The notes under the pieces: model-generated
The model's input: the letters and a program-made list of their open reading frames with translations, nothing else
Databases searched by the model: none
What the model was told of the DNA's origin: nothing
In this document: positions 31,828 through 41,089 of the stretch, one piece after another
Position numbering within the stretch: position 1 is the stretch's first letter
Layout: each line of letters begins with the position of its first letter
Assembly (NCBI GenBank): GCA_045538305.1
Contig: JAZSRC010000016.1
Coordinates: 62,001-126,000, forward strand
DNA length: 64,000 bases
Reading direction: 5' to 3'
Origin: SFHK01 sp045538305
GTDB lineage: Bacteria > Bacillota > Clostridia > Christensenellales > Aristaeellaceae
Made by a program: the position numbers and the translations under genes

Positions 31828-34179
31828 TCAGGGTAAAAACGTACTGATCTGCACATTCCCCATCCTGTCTACATCAATAGTTATCGCGCCGGATTCGTCC
31901 GTGCGGTATACCGCCGCCCCGGCTTCGGAAAGCCTTGACAACACATCCGGCGTGGGATGTCCGTAACCGTTCCCATCAACGGAAATCACCGCAATTTCCG
32001 GAGTGGCGGCGCTTAGAAATTCTTTGGTTGTAGCATATTTTGAACCATGGTGTGCTACCTTCAATATATCGCAATCGGATAAGAGCATTTTGTCATATTT
32101 ATCGGTGATGTCGCCTGTAAACATCACGGATGTTTCATTATAGCAAATATTCAAAACCAGTGATCCGTCGTTGTCGCTTTTCGGCGTAAAGCCTTCCTCA
32201 GGCCACAGCACCTTGGCAAAGATTCCGTCGGCGAGGTCCACCTCATCGCCGCGGGACAAATATACGATATTGGCGTTCTGAAGCGCTTCCTGCAATTCAT
32301 CCCGAACGTCCATCCGTTCCCAGCACTCCGGCAGATATACAAAAGCGTCTTCATAGCGCTCTAAAATCTCCACAGCCCCGCCAGCATGGTCGATATCCGG
32401 GTGAGACAGGAATATGCCCTGTACGTTCGCGCCGGACGCCGTAAGATAATCGGCGCAGATGTCATTATCTTTTCCGCAGTCAATCACATATGCACTTCCC
32501 TTTGCATCCACCACCGCGCTGTCGGCATATCCCGCTTCAAGGAACATTACTTGAAGACCATGATTGATATGAAGCGGCATATACATGCCCAAAAGCGCAA
32601 TAACCGGAAGCAGAACAAGGTATCTTATGCGAATCCTTCTAACCGGTTCATGATACGGCGAAACCAAAAACAGACAGATAAAATAGGCGATCACGAAAAA
32701 CAGAGGCCACTTACGGCTTGAAATCATCGCGAAAGGAAGCCCGGCAACAAAATGCGCCATCGCCCGGATTGCAGACCATATCGTTTCAGGCAAAAGCGCA
32801 ATCAAACGCGCGCCGCCCTTCCAAATGGGATACAGAATCATGCTTAAAGCGCCGGCGTATATCGTCAGAAGTCCGAACGGTATGGCTATCATATTTACCG
32901 GTATCGAAAGAACCGGTACGGAATAAAACAGATTTGATAAAAGCGGCAGCGTGCCCATTTGTATGGCTGCGCCTGAAGCTGCCGATTCCAGCGCACGCGC
33001 GAAAACCTTTTTCATCCTCCGCCGATTTATGCATCTGCTCAGTAAATCCGAAATCAGCGCCAGCGACAGCACGGAAGCATAGGACAATTGAAAGCCGGTA
33101 TCCCGTATAATCAACGGATTGACCGCGGTCTGTATAAGAAACGCTGCCGCAATACGCGTAAGAAAATCGGACGGATATCCAAACATGCGCGACATGCAGA
33201 AAAACGCATACATGAGTACGGCGCGGATAATGGACGCGCTTGCGCCCGTCATCATGGCGTAAACAGCCAGAAGCAAGCACGTCAGCACATACCTGGCACG
33301 CTTTGGCAGCATACACAGCATAAGGAGCGTTTCGATCAGAAGCGCAATAAGGCTTACATGCAGACCCGAAAGCGAGATCAGGTGCGCGATGCCGGAATCC
33401 TTAAAATCATCATACGTTTCATCCGACAAAGACGCTTTATCGCCAAGCAAAAGCGCACGCATGATATCCGCCTGTTCCGGATATATATCGTCAATCCATC
33501 CGCCGATTGTACGCCTTATGCCAAACAGTACGCTTTGAAGGGACACGTCTTCGCCGATAATATCCGTATCGGAAACAGCGCCCGATGCGCAAAGATCAAT
33601 CCCCTTCATTCTCAGATACTGCCTGAAATCAAAGCCGTATGGATTGGTCTGACCCTCCGGCAGCCATAGATCTGCGTCGGTTACGGATATTGTCTGTCCA
33701 TAGCGGAATATATTATCCTGATTATATCCGTACAGGTATACGTAGATTTTTCCCTTATAAGCCTGATCGTCAATCTGATAATCCGAAAGCACCAAGGTGG
33801 TTCGGTTCTTCTCCGGCTGATAAGACGCCTCTCTCGAAACCGTGCCCGTCAAAACACCGCTGTCCGGAAATGATACAGACTTCGGTCTGTTTCTAAAGGC
33901 TCCGTAACCCATGAACAAACAAGCGATAAAAAGAAAAACCAGCAGTCTGGAGAAGGTTCGTTTCCGGAAAAAGACCGCTGGCAAAAGAAACACAACGGAA
34001 GCCAGCAGCCAGCATACAGGCGGAACATCCAGCGCAAGCGCAATCAGAAGGCCTGAAAGCACAAAAACGGCAAGGGAAGCCAATCGTCTTATATGAAACT
34101 GCCGCTGTATTCTCTTATACAGAAATACGCATTCCTGCACGGGCAAGGATTGCTTTAGGATACTCAACAAGCGCTTCAT
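31828..34179 (-). CDS. comEC: ComEC/Rec2 DNA-uptake channel protein
   Basis: 783 residues. An N-terminal DUF4131 region with membrane helices (~35-95) is followed by the Competence domain (GIAHLISLSGLHVSLIALLIE onward) with multiple transmembrane helices. The C-terminal metallo-beta-lactamase-like domain has SHPDIDHAGG, FTGDI and VAHHGSKYAT. ComEC carries transforming DNA across the membrane. ATG 34179 lies inside the upstream MBL gene (65-bp overlap) but has an excellent CCGGAGG 9 nt before it, so I keep it. Other competence genes (comEA, comG) are not in the window, so competence itself is not shown. Confidence 0.93.
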   Translation of the reverse strand: MKRLLSILKQSLPVQECVFLYKRIQRQFHIRRLASLAVFVLSGLLIALALDVPPVCWLLASVVFLLPAVFFRKRTFSRLLVFLFIACLFMGYGAFRNRPKSVSFPDSGVLTGTVSREASYQPEKNRTTLVLSDYQIDDQAYKGKIYVYLYGYNQDNIFRYGQTISVTDADLWLPEGQTNPYGFDFRQYLRMKGIDLCASGAVSDTDIIGEDVSLQSVLFGIRRTIGGWIDDIYPEQADIMRALLLGDKASLSDETYDDFKDSGIAHLISLSGLHVSLIALLIETLLMLCMLPKRARYVLTCLLLAVYAMMTGASASIIRAVLMYAFFCMSRMFGYPSDFLTRIAAAFLIQTAVNPLIIRDTGFQLSYASVLSLALISDLLSRCINRRRMKKVFARALESAASGAAIQMGTLPLLSNLFYSVPVLSIPVNMIAIPFGLLTIYAGALSMILYPIWKGGARLIALLPETIWSAIRAMAHFVAGLPFAMISSRKWPLFFVIAYFICLFLVSPYHEPVRRIRIRYLVLLPVIALLGMYMPLHINHGLQVMFLEAGYADSAVVDAKGSAYVIDCGKDNDICADYLTASGANVQGIFLSHPDIDHAGGAVEILERYEDAFVYLPECWERMDVRDELQEALQNANIVYLSRGDEVDLADGIFAKVLWPEEGFTPKSDNDGSLVLNICYNETSVMFTGDITDKYDKMLLSDCDILKVAHHGSKYATTKEFLSAATPEIAVISVDGNGYGHPTPDVLSRLSEAGAAVYRTDESGAITIDVDRMGNVQISTFLP

Positions 34180-34825
34180 CGATCAACGCCTCCGGATCGT
34201 AAAGGGGAGAAAGATGCGTAAGCACCAGCTGCTTTGCAGACGCTTCCCGGGCAAGCCTGGCGCAAAGCCGGGCAGACATATGAGGCTTTATCTCCGTCCA
34301 ATCACAGGATAAAAGCCCCGCGTCCGCCAGCAGCAGATCCGCTTGGCTGGCAAACAGCACAAGCTCATCCACCCAGTTGGTGTCGCCGGTATATACAAAT
34401 GTTTGACCATCGCAGACAACGCGCAGGGCATACGATTCTACCGGGTGCTTACCGGGCATAAACTCCAGCTTCATTTCCTTAAGCTCCATATCGCGTACGG
34501 GATACAGGTCGAGCTTTCCGTCAGAAAGCATGTGGTACGCTTTTTTCGGATTCTCAGGACATACGGTTTTCACAGGTGCGCGGCCGGAAAAATCGATCAG
34601 ATAGTTCATCGGCAGCATATCGCTCATGTGATCATAATGCAGGTGGGAAAGGACCACCGCATCCAAATCACGTATATCCATTACCTGCGTCAGGCGGGAA
34701 AGTACGCCGCTTCCGCATTCAATCAGAAGATTCGTCTGACCGCTGTCTGATGAAAGCAAATAGCCGGAGCATGCGCCGCCTGCAGAGGGAAACGGTCCAT
34801 TTACACCCAGTATGGTCAATATCAT
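34115..34825 (-). CDS. MBL-fold metal-dependent hydrolase (RNase Z-like)
   Basis: 236 residues of the metallo-beta-lactamase fold. The metal motif is SHLHYDHM, with later ligands in YTGDT and the His of LVLTHLSPLY. The layout (ILGVNGPFPSAGGACSGYLL at the N-terminus) resembles the RNase Z/phosphonate PhnP-like group, but lacks the long exosite arm of tRNase Z. The substrate is unknown. It is the first gene of a minus-strand operon with comEC and holA. The ATG has GGGGG upstream, and a strong promoter is present. Confidence 0.82.
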   Translation of the reverse strand: MILTILGVNGPFPSAGGACSGYLLSSDSGQTNLLIECGSGVLSRLTQVMDIRDLDAVVLSHLHYDHMSDMLPMNYLIDFSGRAPVKTVCPENPKKAYHMLSDGKLDLYPVRDMELKEMKLEFMPGKHPVESYALRVVCDGQTFVYTGDTNWVDELVLFASQADLLLADAGLLSCDWTEIKPHMSARLCARLAREASAKQLVLTHLSPLYDPEALIDEALVEYPKAILARAGMRISV

Positions 34826-34855
34826 AAAAACGCCCCCGGAAAGAGATGTAAATTG

Positions 34856-34884
34856 AGTATAAAGCCAATCGGAAAGAAAGTCAA
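34856..34884 (-). promoter_or_regulatory. Sigma-A promoter for MBL-comEC-holA
   Basis: On the - strand TTGACT (34884-34879), 17-bp spacer, TATACT (34861-34856). Confidence 0.75.
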
Positions 34885-34930
34885 GGGTTCAAAAAATGCA
34901 CGCCCGGCCATAGTATTTGGACAGGAAATG

Positions 34931-34939
34931 TGATAAAAT
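34931..34939 (+). promoter_or_regulatory. Extended -10 element for the M20 peptidase gene
   Basis: TGATAAAAT (TGn plus TAAAAT). The -35 region is weak, as often with extended -10 promoters. Divergent from the promoter at 34856-34884. Confidence 0.45.
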
Positions 34940-34974
34940 GAACGCATACCACTGCATGATGAGGAGAAAAGAAT

Positions 34975-36078
34975 ATGCTCGACCGCCTGATACAGCATCG
35001 GCGCGCCCTTCACAGAATTCCGGAAACGGGATATGACCTTCCAAAGACCCAGGAATATGTGCTTTCCGCACTTTCCAAAACGCGTGCCGAAGTTACGCCC
35101 CTGTTCCCCTCGGGTATAATCGCCTTTCTCGATTTCGGCGCGAAAGAATCCGTCGCCTTTCGCACGGATATGGATGCGCTTGAAATGGAAGAACAGAGCG
35201 GCGCCGCATTTTCATCCTGTCATTCAGGGAAAATGCATGCCTGCGGACACGACGGGCATATGGCCATATTGCTCACACTGATTGAAACGCTTTCGAACGA
35301 AACCAAAAAGGCAGATAAAAACGCCGTATTCGTATTTCAACCGGCAGAAGAAGCCGGAAACGGCGCAAAAATGGTTCTGGAAAGCAACTTCATACAAAAA
35401 TACAGCGTTTCGGAAATATATGCGCTGCACGTAGAGCCAACGCTTCCAATCGGTTATGTTGCAGCAAAGCCGGGTGCGTTCATGGCACGCTCCTGCGAAG
35501 TTCACGTTATCGGGCACGGAAAGAGCGCACACATTGCCAAGGCATCGGAGGGCGTGGACGCACTGGAAATGTGCGCAAGGTTCTACCTGCGCGCAACCGA
35601 TACCATCGAGGAAAAATACAAAGGCGAACCGCACCTTTTCAAGTTCGGGCGTTTTCTGTCAGGCACCGCCAACAATATTCTTTCCGCCCATACACAGATC
35701 GACGGCTCCCTTCGCGCGTTTGACGACAGTGTGTTTTTCAGCATGAAGGAAGACCTGCATCAATTGGCAAATGAACTCTCCGATGCATACGGCGGCAGGA
35801 TTGAGGTATTGACCGACGAGGGCTATCCCCCTGTCATCAATTCTGACGCATGCTTTAACCGACTGAAAAACGCATGCATGGATATGCCCTTTATCACGCT
35901 CACAAAGCCGTACATGACGGCGGAGGACTTTTCCTGCTATCTTCAGCAGGTACCCGGGCTTATGTTCAACATCGGCCTCGGAACCAATACGGAGCTGCAC
36001 TCAAGCGCATTCCGGTTTGACGAACGGGCGTTGATTCCGGGCGTAACAGCCTTTTCAAACATTTTTCATTCCAAATAA
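34975..36078 (+). CDS. M20-family amidohydrolase
   Basis: 367 residues of the M20D amidohydrolase family (hippurate hydrolase, N-acyl-amino-acid deacylases, N-acetyldiaminopimelate deacetylase). Metal ligands are visible: C90 and H92 in MHACGHDGHMA, E125-E126 in PAEEAGNG, H152 in YALHVE and the C-terminal His in TELHSSAF. The enzyme hydrolyses an N-acyl or peptide amide bond in the cytoplasm; the specific substrate cannot be told. The ATG follows GAGGAG by 9 nt. The M42 peptidase gene follows 32 bp downstream, so a peptide or amino-acid salvage pair is likely. Confidence 0.9.
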   Translation: MLDRLIQHRRALHRIPETGYDLPKTQEYVLSALSKTRAEVTPLFPSGIIAFLDFGAKESVAFRTDMDALEMEEQSGAAFSSCHSGKMHACGHDGHMAILLTLIETLSNETKKADKNAVFVFQPAEEAGNGAKMVLESNFIQKYSVSEIYALHVEPTLPIGYVAAKPGAFMARSCEVHVIGHGKSAHIAKASEGVDALEMCARFYLRATDTIEEKYKGEPHLFKFGRFLSGTANNILSAHTQIDGSLRAFDDSVFFSMKEDLHQLANELSDAYGGRIEVLTDEGYPPVINSDACFNRLKNACMDMPFITLTKPYMTAEDFSCYLQQVPGLMFNIGLGTNTELHSSAFRFDERALIPGVTAFSNIFHSK

Positions 36079-36110
36079 AAATACCATACGATAACGGGAG
36101 GAGCATCGGT

Positions 36111-37148
36111 ATGACGAAGGATTATGCGGTATACGCAGTAAACGAAGCGGTAAAGCTGATTGCCGTAGACAGCCCCAGCGGCTTTACAGCAAACGCGGCA
36201 AAATGGGTGGCGGATGCATTTTCAGAACTTGGATATCCGTCTGAGATCACAGTAAAGGGCGGCGTGCTTATCGACCTTGGCGGCGAAGACAAAGACGACG
36301 CGCTGTTTTTGGAAGCCCATGCCGATACGCTCGGCGCAATGGTTTGCCAGATTAAGTCAAACGGCCGGCTGAGGGTGACAAACCTTGGCGGCATGCGAGC
36401 AGAAAATGCAGAGGCGGAGAATGTGCGCGTGTATACCCGCAGCGGGCGCGCAATCGAAGGCACCCTGCAGCTGGTGAACGCCTCGGTTCACGTAAACGGA
36501 AAATACGGCGATACCAAGCGCACGTTCGACGCAATGGAGGTTGTACTGGACGAAGACGTTACCAGCGAGGCCGACGCCCGCGCGCTTGGGCTCGAGGTGG
36601 GCGACATCGTATGCTTTGATCCCAAAACCCGCATCACCGAGTCCGGCTATATCAAAAGCCGCTTTCTGGATGACAAGCTGTCCGTAGGCATACTGCTTGG
36701 TCTTGCAAAGTACATGAAGGATAAAAACACTTCCCCCGCCCGCCGCGTGTACGCGCACGTTACCGTGTATGAAGAGGTCGGGCACGGCGGCTCCGCATCC
36801 GTCCCTGCGGGCGTTACGGAGGCCATCAGCGTAGATATGGGCTGCGTCGGTGAAGGCCTCAGCTGCACCGAAAAAATGGTGTCTATTTGTGCGAAAGATT
36901 CCGGAGGCCCTTACAGCTACGAAGTGACCGGCAAGCTGATTGAAGCGGCAAAGAAGGAAAATGCCCAATACGCGGTGGATATCTACCCGCACTACGGCTC
37001 CGATGTTGAAGCCACGCTGCGCTCGGGCCATGATATTCGCCACGGGCTGATTGGCGCAGGCGTTTACGCCAGCCACGGATATGAGCGAAGTCACATGGAC
37101 GGCGTACTCAATACGCTGAAAGTATTGAAGGGCTATCTGAACCTGTAA
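36111..37148 (+). CDS. M42-family aminopeptidase
   Basis: 345 residues of the M42 (TET/glutamyl aminopeptidase) family. The two-metal site is complete: H70 and D72 (AHADTLG), the bridging D187 (FLDDK), catalytic E221 and E222 (YEEVGHG), D242 (VDMG) and the C-terminal His (YERSHMDG). M42 enzymes form large tetrahedral particles that trim short peptides. The ATG follows GGGAGGAG. Same strand and close to the M20 enzyme upstream. The FNT channel gene follows after a promoter and a nested hairpin. Confidence 0.93.
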   Translation: MTKDYAVYAVNEAVKLIAVDSPSGFTANAAKWVADAFSELGYPSEITVKGGVLIDLGGEDKDDALFLEAHADTLGAMVCQIKSNGRLRVTNLGGMRAENAEAENVRVYTRSGRAIEGTLQLVNASVHVNGKYGDTKRTFDAMEVVLDEDVTSEADARALGLEVGDIVCFDPKTRITESGYIKSRFLDDKLSVGILLGLAKYMKDKNTSPARRVYAHVTVYEEVGHGGSASVPAGVTEAISVDMGCVGEGLSCTEKMVSICAKDSGGPYSYEVTGKLIEAAKKENAQYAVDIYPHYGSDVEATLRSGHDIRHGLIGAGVYASHGYERSHMDGVLNTLKVLKGYLNL

Positions 37149-37189
37149 TCCGAGTAAAGTATAAATACATATAAATGACACAATTTCAG

Positions 37190-37217
37190 TTGTGTATTTA
37201 CAATCAAATGGTATAAT
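37190..37217 (+). promoter_or_regulatory. Promoter for the FNT channel gene
   Basis: TTGTGT (37190-37195), 16-bp spacer, TATAAT (37212-37217). Expected start of transcription is ~37224, inside the nested hairpin. Confidence 0.6.
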
Positions 37218-37260
37218 ACCCTCCATCACAGCCCGAATCGGGCAACGGGAGGGTATTTTT
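37215..37260 (+). promoter_or_regulatory. Nested hairpin overlapping the FNT ribosome site (terminator/attenuator-like)
   Basis: Outer 10-bp stem AATACCCTCC (37215-37224) with GGAGGGTATT (37248-37257); inner stem GCCCG-AAT-CGGGC (37231-37243); T-tract to 37261, next to ATG 37262. The right arm is the Shine-Dalgarno sequence. It acts as the terminator of the M42 transcript and would hide the SD in any read-through RNA. Confidence 0.65.
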
Positions 37261-37261
37261 T

Positions 37262-37864
37262 ATGGCAATCATCAGCGTGTTGATTTCTGCGGTATTTGCG
37301 GGAAGTATGATCGGCATCGCGGGCACTACCAGCTTAAGCGCAGGCAATACTTATATCGGTTCGCTGCTTTTCTGTGTGGGACTGTACACGATCTGCGCCT
37401 TTGGCCTCAGGCTGTACACCGGCCGCGTAGGATATGTGATTGACGATCATTCAAAGGAAAACCTGATCCATCTGCTCCTCACCTGGATCGGTAACTTTAT
37501 CGGCGCGGCGCTTACGGGCTATGTCGTTTCTCTTGCAAAGCCCGATTTGAAAGCGCTATGCGAAAATATCGCAAACAATCGACTCGCCCAGAATTTCGGC
37601 GTTACCATCGCCATGGCCTTTTTCTGCGGTATGCTGATGTACATTGCCGTTCACACCTATAAAATCACCAGCGGCAAGGTGCTTGGCATGCTTCTGTGCG
37701 TACCCGCTTTCATCATCAGCGGCTTTGAGCACAGCGTCGCCGATATGTACTATTTCGCATGCGCCGGCGCGTTTGCAAAGAGCATCCTTCACATTCTGCT
37801 GGTATCCGTCGGCAACGCGCTGGGCGCAATTGCAGTCGCGTATGCCATGCGATTCAAAAAGTAA
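37262..37864 (+). CDS. Formate/nitrite transporter (FNT) family channel, short form
   Basis: 200 residues with about six hydrophobic segments. FNT features are seen: the N-terminal glycine-rich helix (AGSMIGIAGTTSLSAG), the central WIGNFIGAALTGYVVSLAK and the C-terminal SGFEHSVADMYYFACAGAF, which contains the conserved central-pore His. FNT proteins are pentameric channels for formate, nitrite, hydrosulfide or lactate. At 200 residues this is shorter than the usual ~260, lacking part of the N-terminal region. Substrate is not assignable. GGGAGGG precedes the ATG but is buried in a nested hairpin. Confidence 0.88.
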   Translation: MAIISVLISAVFAGSMIGIAGTTSLSAGNTYIGSLLFCVGLYTICAFGLRLYTGRVGYVIDDHSKENLIHLLLTWIGNFIGAALTGYVVSLAKPDLKALCENIANNRLAQNFGVTIAMAFFCGMLMYIAVHTYKITSGKVLGMLLCVPAFIISGFEHSVADMYYFACAGAFAKSILHILLVSVGNALGAIAVAYAMRFKK

Positions 37865-37884
37865 TTCAGAAGTATATCTCTCGG

Positions 37885-37914
37885 GGCGCAGAATCATGGT
37901 TCTGCGCCTTGTTT
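37885..37914 (+). terminator. Terminator after FNT gene
   Basis: GGCGCAGAA (37885-37893), TCATGG loop, TTCTGCGCC (37900-37908), then TTGTTTAT. Confidence 0.8.
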
Positions 37915-37940
37915 ATACAGCAAAAACACCTATATAGCAC

Positions 37941-37969
37941 TTGACGCTCCGGGTATTTCATACTACAAT
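37941..37969 (+). promoter_or_regulatory. Sigma-A promoter for M3 oligopeptidase gene
   Basis: TTGACG (37941-37946), 17-bp spacer, TACAAT (37964-37969). Confidence 0.75.
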
Positions 37970-38023
37970 ACCAATATGGAAATATGCGGTATTTTTCCGC
38001 CTTATATTCAGGAGGATACTTAC

Positions 38024-39778
38024 ATGAAGGATGCAACCTGGGATCTTTCCGTATTTTACATGGACTTTGAAGATCCGGCTCTCAGACGCGATATCGACAG
38101 CGTTGGCAAAATCCTTTCGGAAATGGAAGACATTCTTTCGGCCGAAGCCTGCCATCTCAGCAAGCTTGAAAAACTAATCGAAAAAGAAGAAACTCTCGTG
38201 TATACCCTCAGCCGCGCCTTTGGCTTCGTGCAGCTTACGCTGGCCGCCGATACGAACAATCTGGACGCACTGAAGCTGCTGGGCGAAATGAGCAGCCTGA
38301 TGGTAAGCGTACAGCTGATGTCCAGCAAAATCACGCGCTTTGTCGGCGCCATTCAAGATATTGACGCTATCATCGAAAAATCCGAATTGCTGAAGAAGAA
38401 CGCGTTTGTGATTGCCGAAATAAAGGAAAGCGCATCGCACATGCTGCCGGAGGATATGGAAAAATGGATGCTTCGCATGTCGCTTGACGGCGCAGACGCT
38501 TTCTCCAAGCTGCGCGATCGCCTGATGGGTTCCCACACCGTAGAGCTGAACGGCGAAACGCTGCCCCTTCCGGCTGTTCGCGGCATGGCCTACGATCCCG
38601 ATCCGTCTGTTCGCAAGGCGGCATACGAAGCGGAGCTGGCTTCCTATAAAAAGATCGAAACCGCAATGGCCTACTGCATCAGCTGCATCAAGGGCGAAGC
38701 AATTACGATGTGCGAAATCAAGAATTATCCCGACAACCTTATCCAGCAGCTCAGCGAAAGCCGCATGGACAAGGAAACGCTTGATGCCATGCTGACCGCC
38801 ATCCGCGAATACCTTCCTCACTTCAGAAGGTATCTTAAGAAAAAGGCAGAGCTTCTGGGCCATAAAAACGGACTGCCGTTTTACGATCTGTTCGCGCCCG
38901 TAGGCAAAAGCACCAAAAAATACACCGCCGAGGAAGCGCAGGCGCTGCTGGTTGACGTATTCAACAAGGTTAATCCGGAAATGGGCGAATTTATCAACCA
39001 TGCGTTTGAAAACCGCTGGATTGACATGTATCCGCGCGAGGGCAAAGAGGGCGGTGCATTCTGCGCAGGTTTCCATGAGAAGAAGCTTAGCCGCGTTCTT
39101 ACCAACTTTGTGGGCAGCTTTTCCGACGTATCCACCATCGCTCATGAGCTGGGACATGCATGGCATAACAAATGTCTGGAAACCATGCCGTGCCTGATGG
39201 CCGATCCGCCCATGCCGCTTGCGGAAACCGCTTCCATTTTCAATGAAACCCTGCTCAGCCATGTCGTACTTTCCGGTGCCGATGAAGATATGCGCCTTTC
39301 CCTGTTGGAAAGCAGCCTGATGGAATCCACGCAGACAATCGTTGATATTTACAGCCGCTTCCTGTTTGAAAGCGCCGTATTCGAAGCGCGTAAAAATGGC
39401 ATCCCCACGGCAGGCGAGCTGAACGAAATGATGCTCAACGCCCAGCGGGAAGCCTACGGCGACGGATTGGATCCCGAAGTGCTTCACAGCGGTATGTGGA
39501 TCTGCAAGAGCCATTACTACAATGTAGGTCTGCATTTCTACAATTTCCCCTACGCCTTTGGCCATCTGTTCGGACTGGGCGTATTTGAAAAATATCTGAA
39601 AGAAGGCGCTTCCTTCCTGCCCAAGTACAATCAGCTGCTCGCCAGCTGTGGCAGCGGCAAAATTGCGGATGTAGCTGCCAGCGTCGGCATTGACGTGCGC
39701 TCGGTTGATTACTGGAGAAGCGCGCTTGAAGGTATCCGTAAGGAAGTTGACGAGTTTATCGAATTGTGCAGCAAGTAA
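38024..39778 (+). CDS. pepF: M3-family oligoendopeptidase (PepF-type)
   Basis: 584 residues, close to the 600 usual for PepF/oligoendopeptidase F. The zinc site HELGHAWHN is at about residue 385, and the downstream Glu lies in ETASIFNETLLS. The N-terminal helical half has the WDLSVFY opening typical of the family. It is a cytoplasmic metalloprotease that cuts peptides of about 7-17 residues; no signal peptide is seen. ATG 38024 follows AGGAGG by 8 nt; a longer frame to 37976 starts at the expected transcription start and has no ribosome site. Own promoter and a strong terminator: a monocistronic gene. Confidence 0.94.
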   Translation: MKDATWDLSVFYMDFEDPALRRDIDSVGKILSEMEDILSAEACHLSKLEKLIEKEETLVYTLSRAFGFVQLTLAADTNNLDALKLLGEMSSLMVSVQLMSSKITRFVGAIQDIDAIIEKSELLKKNAFVIAEIKESASHMLPEDMEKWMLRMSLDGADAFSKLRDRLMGSHTVELNGETLPLPAVRGMAYDPDPSVRKAAYEAELASYKKIETAMAYCISCIKGEAITMCEIKNYPDNLIQQLSESRMDKETLDAMLTAIREYLPHFRRYLKKKAELLGHKNGLPFYDLFAPVGKSTKKYTAEEAQALLVDVFNKVNPEMGEFINHAFENRWIDMYPREGKEGGAFCAGFHEKKLSRVLTNFVGSFSDVSTIAHELGHAWHNKCLETMPCLMADPPMPLAETASIFNETLLSHVVLSGADEDMRLSLLESSLMESTQTIVDIYSRFLFESAVFEARKNGIPTAGELNEMMLNAQREAYGDGLDPEVLHSGMWICKSHYYNVGLHFYNFPYAFGHLFGLGVFEKYLKEGASFLPKYNQLLASCGSGKIADVAASVGIDVRSVDYWRSALEGIRKEVDEFIELCSK

Positions 39779-39794
39779 TACAAGCGCAAAACAA

Positions 39795-39834
39795 CGGGGT
39801 TCTGCAAGATCAATCTTGCAGAACCCCGGTTTTT
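39795..39834 (+). terminator. Strong terminator after pepF
   Basis: Perfect 15-bp stem (39795-39809 with 39814-39828), TCAA loop, then GTTTTTT. Confidence 0.95.
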
Positions 39835-41069
39835 TATACAATTTTTCGAACTTCCATATAGTATCGCTTTTCATGCGCCTCGCCCATGGAGAATGTCTTT
39901 CTGGGCAAAACGCCGCCCGAGCGTATGGACGGAAACAACAGCCCTTTATCGATTGCTCCAAGCAAAATGCCCGTATTTTTGTTGACGGCAAGCGAACGCA
40001 CGGCTTCTTCCCCGTGTACATAATCTATATGGATTTCGCTGTGCTCCTTCAGGTATTCGTCCAGAAACGGCTGAAGAATGGCTACCGGCAGCGCCTGCTC
40101 GCCTGAGACGGAAATACCGGTTTCTTTTTCGCCGGACACGAACACAATATCGCGTCCCTCTACAGCCGTCAAACCCTTTTTCTGAAGGTAGGCGGTAAAG
40201 TTATGCAAAACGCTGTCAGCGTCCGCCGAAAACAACACCCTGTGAATGGGCTCAAATACGAGCGCCGGCGAATGCAGATTGACAATCTCGCACAGCGCAT
40301 ATTTCGCCGGGTGCGTTTCCCATTCGCTTTGATCAAGCGTTTGCTTGCACTTCTCCCAGCACGCCTTCGCCGTTGCAAGGGAATGGTTGCCGTCGCCAAC
40401 CGCATACAGAAAACCGTCTGCGCGCGCATTCAATACGCCCAGCGCATCCGATAGCATGTTCAGATGCTCATCCTTTGTAACGCTCCATCCGCGCAAATGA
40501 CCGCCGCCCAGCATGAGCTCAAAATCATATAGCGGCTCATCCTCTCTGACGGCTGCATAGATTGCTTCCACCGTCAGGCATTCGGGATCGTCAATCAACA
40601 TCATAATGTGCGGCGATTCAATGAGAGCGCCGTCGCGGATTTTCACGCGCGGCGGAATTCGCTCAGTAATCGTGCCTTCGGTTGCGCGGATTAGCGGCTG
40701 TACGCCGGGGGCATAGTCATACTGATCCAGATCCACAGCGGCAATCAGGCCCAGTCGCGCGCCGCTTTCCGTCCTGCGCTCGGTCAATATAAAACCGTCC
40801 CGTACGCGCGGCTCTATAACGCCCTTTTCCAGGTATTCCTTCATTGCGCTTCTGATCAGGGGTATGGTTTTTTCAGCCTCCGCCAGATAAATCTCCGGCT
40901 GAATAATTCTGAGCGTGGAGGGCGCGTCCGAAACGATGGCCTCCGCCTTTTCCCAATAATCCTTTTGGGATGTATACTGATCGCAGGCAACAACCGCCCA
41001 CTTGGCAGGATCAACATGCTTTGCAGGCAGATAGATATCCGCAGGCATTATGCCCGGAAAACTCCGCAT
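39834..41069 (-). CDS. DUF1015 family protein
   Basis: 411 residues matching DUF1015. Key pieces are MRSFPGIMPAD at the start, VACDQYTSQKDYW, the GDGNHSLATAKACWE motif (the conserved DG-H block) and a C-terminal domain with HGEEAVRSLAVNKNTGILLGAI. The biochemical activity of the family is unknown; it is commonly found beside serA and serC, as here, and a role tied to serine metabolism has been suggested from this linkage. The ATG follows AAAAAGGGGG. It is downstream of serA, past a hairpin terminator at 41090-41129, so expression may be lower than that of serC-serA. Confidence 0.9.
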   Translation of the reverse strand: MRSFPGIMPADIYLPAKHVDPAKWAVVACDQYTSQKDYWEKAEAIVSDAPSTLRIIQPEIYLAEAEKTIPLIRSAMKEYLEKGVIEPRVRDGFILTERRTESGARLGLIAAVDLDQYDYAPGVQPLIRATEGTITERIPPRVKIRDGALIESPHIMMLIDDPECLTVEAIYAAVREDEPLYDFELMLGGGHLRGWSVTKDEHLNMLSDALGVLNARADGFLYAVGDGNHSLATAKACWEKCKQTLDQSEWETHPAKYALCEIVNLHSPALVFEPIHRVLFSADADSVLHNFTAYLQKKGLTAVEGRDIVFVSGEKETGISVSGEQALPVAILQPFLDEYLKEHSEIHIDYVHGEEAVRSLAVNKNTGILLGAIDKGLLFPSIRSGGVLPRKTFSMGEAHEKRYYMEVRKIV

Positions 41070-41089
41070 GGGAAAACCCCCTTTTTATA

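Noticed and set aside
38174..40021. 615-codon minus-strand frame across the M3 oligopeptidase gene
   Set aside because: Shadow frame; the + strand carries the HELGH zinc motif, promoter and SD.
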